A DNA stretch of 64,000 bases, taken from assembly GCA_037954015.1 (NCBI GenBank), contig CM075694.1, positions 34,649,611 through 34,713,610 of the forward strand, given 5' to 3'. This DNA comes from Psophocarpus tetragonolobus. Lineage: Eukaryota > Streptophyta > Magnoliopsida > Fabales > Fabaceae. Under the pieces are notes generated by a model. The model was not told the DNA's origin and made no database searches. It saw only the letters and a list, made by a program, of their open reading frames with translations. Positions 59,725-64,000 of the stretch are shown here, one piece after another; position 1 is the first letter of the stretch; each line of letters begins with the position of its first letter. The position numbers and the translations under genes were made by a program.

Positions 59725-60572
59725 TAGCCCGTTTGGATAGTTTTTTGTTTCTAGTTTTGAAATTTATAAAAACAAAAATTAGTTTTGTTTTTAAGTTTTA
59801 AAAATTTTAAAAACAACATTCTTATTGTTTCTAAATTTAAAATATTATTTTCAAATCTTAACCAAAACACTATTGGAAGTTGGAGGTAGCAATTGAAAAA
59901 GTTGTTGAAGGTGTCGGTTGGTGATTGACGATTGAAGATGGTGATTGGTGGTCGGAGGTAGCGATCAGTGACCGATAATCTGAGGTAGCAGTCGGTGATC
60001 GCCGGTTGAAGGTGGCGGTCAGTGACCATTAGTTGGAGGTGACAATCAGTGATCGTTGGTCGGAGATGGCGTTGTCGATTGGAGGTAGTGGTTAGTGACC
60101 GTCGATCGAAGTTGATGACCTAAGACGACCGATCAGAGGTGGCAGTCAATGACTGCCAGTCAGAGGTGGCGGTCGGTGACCGTCGGTCAGAAGTGGTGAC
60201 TGGTAATGGTCGATCAGAGGTGATGACCGATGATCGTCGATCAGAGGTGACAATAAGTGACTATTGGTCGAAGATGGGGGCTGATGGTGACCATTGGATG
60301 GGGGTTGCGGTCGCTAACTGTCGGATGGAGGTGGCAGTCTGCTGCTGGTCAGAGGTGGTGATCGATGATCGTAGTCAAAGGTAATTGACTTAAATAAAAA
60401 TAGAAACAGAAATTTGAAAACCAAATTTTATTGTTTTTTAAATTAATTGAAGACTGTTTTGAAAATGAGTAAAAAATCAAAATAGAACCATTGTTTTCGA
60501 ACACGTTTCTGTTTTCAAAATATATTTCAAAACCAAAAATAAAAAAACTCAAAACCACCCCGAACAAAACCT
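59725..60572. mobile_element. TIR-like element with an internal minisatellite
   Basis: Left flank: CCCGTTTGGATAGTTTTTTG then TTTCTAGTTTTGAAA. Right flank on the minus strand: GTTTTGTTCGGGGTGGTTTT then GAGTTTTT and GGTTTTGAAA. The arms are imperfect inverted repeats, rich in TTTTGAAAA, surrounding a GC-rich tandem repeat. CTTAG is present on both sides (59719-59724 region and 60573-60577) and might be a target duplication. There is no coding capacity. The class is uncertain. Confidence 0.45.
59875..60380 (+). repeat. 27-bp minisatellite, about 18 variant units
   Basis: The unit is close to TCAGAGGTGGCGGTCGGTGA followed by CCGTCGG, repeated with frequent transitions and some short units. Because the unit is a multiple of three it opens long frames in several phases on both strands, giving repeat peptides that should not be read as genes. 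The base composition (GC-rich) contrasts sharply with the surrounding A/T-rich DNA. Confidence 0.85.
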
Positions 60573-60577
60573 TAGGT

Positions 60578-61709
60578 TTTGGTTTCGGATTAGCACATGT
60601 ATAATTAATGTGAATAAGTTTTGTCTTTGTAAAAATGATTAGATAGTCTTTGGACCACTACATCATCTATAACTCTGGCCAATTAAAAATAATATATAAT
60701 TATTCAATTATCACAATTTAAAAATAAATTAATTAATTATATATTGAATATTTATTGAGACTATTTAATATTTTTTTCCGTTGGTATATTTTATTGCTTT
60801 TTCTTCCAGCAACACACATTAGGACAGAGGAGCAACTTAACCGACTTGTCAAATGCGAATCACACTTTCATCCACTCCTTTAATTTGAACTTTTGTTGAT
60901 TTTGAATGGGTCTAGAATCATGACCCTCTTCGTGATTTAAAATGTGTAAGAAATTAATTAATTTTACCGAGTTTTCCTTTCAAGTATTCCAAACTTTCAA
61001 TCAAAAAATTCTTTCAAGCCAATACAAATGTTTTATATGCAAAAACATTCTGACTTTCAAGTCAGAAATAAGTTAATTAAGATATTGCGTCAACAAAAAA
61101 GTAATATAATAACATCTTAATCAAACATGAATAGTAATCTTCTATTTATTGTGCCTTATCTTATTGGGCTTGGGCCTGTATAAAATGATTTAGATCCAAA
61201 GATAATTTTAGTGTTTATCTCAAACTTATTTGAGGACAATTAAGTCTTTTTATAAAATAGAGTTTTTTATAACTCGTAGATTAAGTCATATTCATGAATA
61301 GGTTTAACCTTAAAGAAGATGACCCTTTCTGAAATATGTCTGAGGAATCCATCCCAATTTAAGGTAGGACCGGTCTTAGAGGTCTTTCGATGCACAATTT
61401 TCCTAGTTATAGAGTTGTACATACAACATTTAGACAACTCAATTCATATTATATAAGCATGAATAAGTTGTTGGTGTGTAGCATAGGATCAGACATCATT
61501 GATTCAATAAAGAAACCAAACATGAATAGGAAATGAAATAGATGACTAAGAATATTCAAGGCACACTTTATGATACAAGAAATCATGTATATCTACAACA
61601 ATTATGTAACTTGAAATAACATATGGACTTGTTTTCATGACATGGGCATGGATTTGGACTTGATACAGCGTTTCATGACATTGGACAGGATGGACTTGTT
61701 TTCACGACC
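60578..61709. other. Intergenic region downstream of the NLR-like gene
   Basis: AT-rich and without a recognisable gene. The last few hundred bases probably include the 3' UTR of the minus-strand NLR-like gene. The block CATGGA(C)TTGGACTTG/GGATGGACTTGTTTTCA occurs in varied copies at 61621-61706. Confidence 0.5.
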
Positions 61710-63506
61710 TCACTCTTCAAACTTCCATTCTGGGTATGAACGATTCAAGACCATTGTTCTCTCAACATATTTCACTGAAGGAAACAACTTAAGCAATTTT
61801 CGCTCTTCAAGTTGAAGCCAATTTAAGTACTTGAGACGCAGAATCTCCACATGCCACTTATGACATATCTCACTATGATCCAAGCTTTTAAGTTTTCCTC
61901 CCTTTATATACAGCTTCTTCATTGCCGCAGGTATCCTGCTAGGCTTCAACCATTCTGGAATTGTGATTCCAGGAAAGCCTTCAAGATCCAACTTTTCCAA
62001 ACTTGGTGGGAAAATGACCTGAATATCACTGTACTTGTCAAACACACCCCATGATATTTTGAGACACTTAACTGCTGTCAACTCTTTCAGGCTTTCAAAT
62101 TCCTTTGGTTGTATCACAGCCTCACTTCCAATGTGTATGCTGAGTCTCTTCAGTTTCTTCAGATTTGCAAGATCTGTTATTCTGCATGGTGTCTTCCTGG
62201 AATTGCCTATTACAAACCCCTTTAGTACTTGGAGCTGAGTGAGCTTCTCAATCCCCCTAGGCATGCTGTCTAACAAGTAACACTCAGACACATCAAGATG
62301 TGTGAGGCTTTTCATTGATGCAATGTCAGTAGGAAGTGTTTCTAAATTGTGGCAAGCTTTTAGATCAAGAATTTCTAGTCTAGAAAGTTGAGCAATGGAG
62401 GGTGGCAACTCGGGTATTCTTGAAATTCCTCGAAGGCTAAGATACTTTAAATGCTTTTGATCCTTCAACTCTTTCAGAAATTCTTCACTCCCGACTTCAA
62501 TGTGCTGTAAAGGTGAATCTTGCCAACGACCAAGTTGAAGCACAGCTAATTTCCTCATCTTAGCCGACCATTGAGAAACAAAATTCAAATAACTCACACG
62601 AAGATTAAAAATAGTTGTCAAATCTTCAGGTTTCAAATTATCCTTATTACTACCTAGTGTAATTTTTTTCTTCTCAAGTACCAACCATTGAGAATGTAGA
62701 TCATGCTGTTTGACATTAGAGGGTAGTACTAAAGAAGATCCAAGTTGATGTTTTTCTCTTGGCCCTAATGACTTCAACTCATAATGTATGTGAGGATTAA
62801 TTACAAATTTTTTTGCAACGGGATTCGAGCCATTGCCATAATCAAAAATCACTTTAAATTTCAAAAGCTCATCAATCACACCCTCACCTACTTCTTCTGC
62901 TGTTTTCTCTCCTTCACTCTTAACAAAACCCTCCCCAATCCACCAATAAACCGTGTGTCTTTTCCTTATAACAGCACCTTCAGGAAAAACATTGAGAGAG
63001 AACACACAAGGTTTTAGATTATCTTTAAGTTCTTTATAACTGACCTTAGGCGCCTTATTCAAGTCTTGTGCCAGCAACTTATTCTTGAGTTGGCTTAAAG
63101 AGGGATCTGATGGCTCCTTTTGGATTTTCTGATCCATAAATTTTACCTTTTTTGTGGTAGATGGTTGTGTTTGACCTTGATTATCAGCACCCTTTGGCAG
63201 CAACTTTTTAGTTGCCTCTTCGATTTTCTTGGAAATGTCATTCAATATGTTAGGCTCAAGTTTATCCTTGTCTCCTTTGTTCTCATGTAACTTGCGAAGA
63301 TGGCCATCTAGAAGAGACAATGCATCAAGGAATTCGTTTCCATTCTTTTTCACTATCTTAAACAAGTCCTCTATTTGCTCCAGCTGAGACGTCAACATTT
63401 TCAACTTTTCAACACATGGTTTATCGAGTTGCATGGTGCTCCCGATCCTCCTCAGGCGCGTCAGCATCAGAGGAATTGCTTTCATGGGGTTGGTTCGAAT
63501 AGACAT
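61710..63506 (-). CDS. NLR-like protein without NB-ARC: N-terminal helical region, winged-helix, LRR
   Basis: An intronless 598-codon gene. Residues 1 to about 80 look helical (LEQIEDLFKIVKKNGNEFLD), resembling the CC region of NLRs. A Lys/Gln-rich hydrophilic linker follows to about 150. Residues 155-215 read SYKELKDNLKPCVFSLNVFP, EGAVIRKRHTVYWWIGEGFV, the typical NLR winged-helix segment (SYxxLPxxLKxCFLYxxxFPE...IxRxxLIxLWIAEGFV). The P-loop (GxGGxGKTT), RNBS motifs and GLPL are absent. LRRs run from about residue 325 to 570, for example LKYLSLRGISRIPELPPSIA and LEILDLKACHNLETLPTDIA. Relatives annotated as RPP13-like protein 4, and Arabidopsis At5g45510/At5g45520, have this layout (from memory). 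The start is the first ATG; no upstream in-frame NB domain is seen. Likely immune-related, but unproven. Confidence 0.85.
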   Translation of the reverse strand: MSIRTNPMKAIPLMLTRLRRIGSTMQLDKPCVEKLKMLTSQLEQIEDLFKIVKKNGNEFLDALSLLDGHLRKLHENKGDKDKLEPNILNDISKKIEEATKKLLPKGADNQGQTQPSTTKKVKFMDQKIQKEPSDPSLSQLKNKLLAQDLNKAPKVSYKELKDNLKPCVFSLNVFPEGAVIRKRHTVYWWIGEGFVKSEGEKTAEEVGEGVIDELLKFKVIFDYGNGSNPVAKKFVINPHIHYELKSLGPREKHQLGSSLVLPSNVKQHDLHSQWLVLEKKKITLGSNKDNLKPEDLTTIFNLRVSYLNFVSQWSAKMRKLAVLQLGRWQDSPLQHIEVGSEEFLKELKDQKHLKYLSLRGISRIPELPPSIAQLSRLEILDLKACHNLETLPTDIASMKSLTHLDVSECYLLDSMPRGIEKLTQLQVLKGFVIGNSRKTPCRITDLANLKKLKRLSIHIGSEAVIQPKEFESLKELTAVKCLKISWGVFDKYSDIQVIFPPSLEKLDLEGFPGITIPEWLKPSRIPAAMKKLYIKGGKLKSLDHSEICHKWHVEILRLKYLNWLQLEERKLLKLFPSVKYVERTMVLNRSYPEWKFEE

Positions 63507-64000
63507 TTTGGTGCAATGAACACAGTGCTTCAGGCAGATTTTGTAGCTTCAAAATGTTGTGTGTATACCATTGGAAGGAGGGAAGATAAAGAAAAAATTA
63601 TAGAAAGAATGAGTTGAAGAAGCAAAACAATTAATGGTTGAGCAAGCAACGATATGATATTTGGTATTTGGAGAAGTAAAGAGAAAAATAGGGATAGAAG
63701 ATATGTGATATGATATAATAGATCGGGAGATAAAAAATAATAATGAATGTTAAAGGAGTATTTATAATAGGTGTGTGTTCATTTAGATATTACTAATAAT
63801 GGCAGAATAATGAGCCTAATGGCAGTAAAAATGTTTATAGATAAAATGATAGTGTTTGTAGCTTTACTGATGATAGAAAGAAAGAAGGGGTGTGCCTATG
63901 CATATGCATAACAAGGTTTAGTTATCTATGGCATATACTTGAACTTAATTTGCACAATCGCAAGGAAGGAACCAGGCTACGAAAGTTTTACGTCATTCTC
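63507..64000 (-). other. Upstream region of the NLR-like gene
   Basis: Presumed promoter and 5' UTR, AT-rich with purine-rich stretches. No NB-ARC coding sequence is seen on either strand up to the window edge. Confidence 0.5.

Noticed and set aside
60139..60384. 81-codon frame with a repeated peptide
   Set aside because: Product of the 27-bp minisatellite; frames are open on both strands because the unit is a multiple of three.
1..64000. CRISPR array, operon or bacterial-type system
   Set aside because: The DNA is plant nuclear; the tandem repeats found lack regular spacers, and no prokaryotic gene is present.

Overview
The window is nuclear DNA from a flowering plant. Genes are multi-exon with GT-AG introns, intergenic DNA is very AT-rich, and the transposable elements are of plant type (APE-type LINEs, hAT, PIF/Harbinger and CACTA-like elements). 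Protein sequences and repeat style suggest a eudicot, probably a legume; I cannot name the species.

Layout. 1-20 kb is repeat territory: diverged direct repeats, a satellite of about 178 bp, a candidate solo LTR, a CACTA-like element carrying a piece of a cytosolic GAPDH gene, a decayed LINE split by a hAT-type element, and a dead plastid octanoyltransferase (LIP2p) gene. 21-28 kb holds a secreted Ole e 1-domain protein and a plastid 2Fe-2S ferredoxin-like protein. 28-32 kb has a LINE remnant and a recent tandem duplication of about 525 bp. 32-52 kb is the gene-rich core: tryptophan synthase beta (+), a folate-biopterin transporter family protein (+), initiator tRNA-Met (-), the ESCRT-II subunit VPS22/SNF8 (+) and the plastid desaturase FAD4 (-). 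52.7-56.6 kb is a LINE with target-site duplications and poly(A). 56.6-61.7 kb is AT-rich with a TIR-like element containing a 27-bp minisatellite. 61.7-63.5 kb holds an intronless NLR-like protein without a nucleotide-binding domain.

The genes do not form one pathway. They are housekeeping and plastid genes whose order recalls two Arabidopsis blocks: from memory, At4g27030 FAD4, At4g27040 VPS22 and At4g27070 TSB2; and At5g54810 TSB1, At5g54855 Ole e 1 and At5g54860 folate-biopterin transporter. The core therefore looks like a conserved ancestral block.

Points deserving most attention: an in-frame upstream reading frame of the tryptophan synthase gene that could encode a transit peptide but is cut by one TAG; the NLR-like gene without NB-ARC; GAPDH exons captured with introns and joined to an unknown exon; and an initiator tRNA with an apparent compensatory T-arm pair swap. 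All intron boundaries were placed by eye from GT-AG sites and family conservation.
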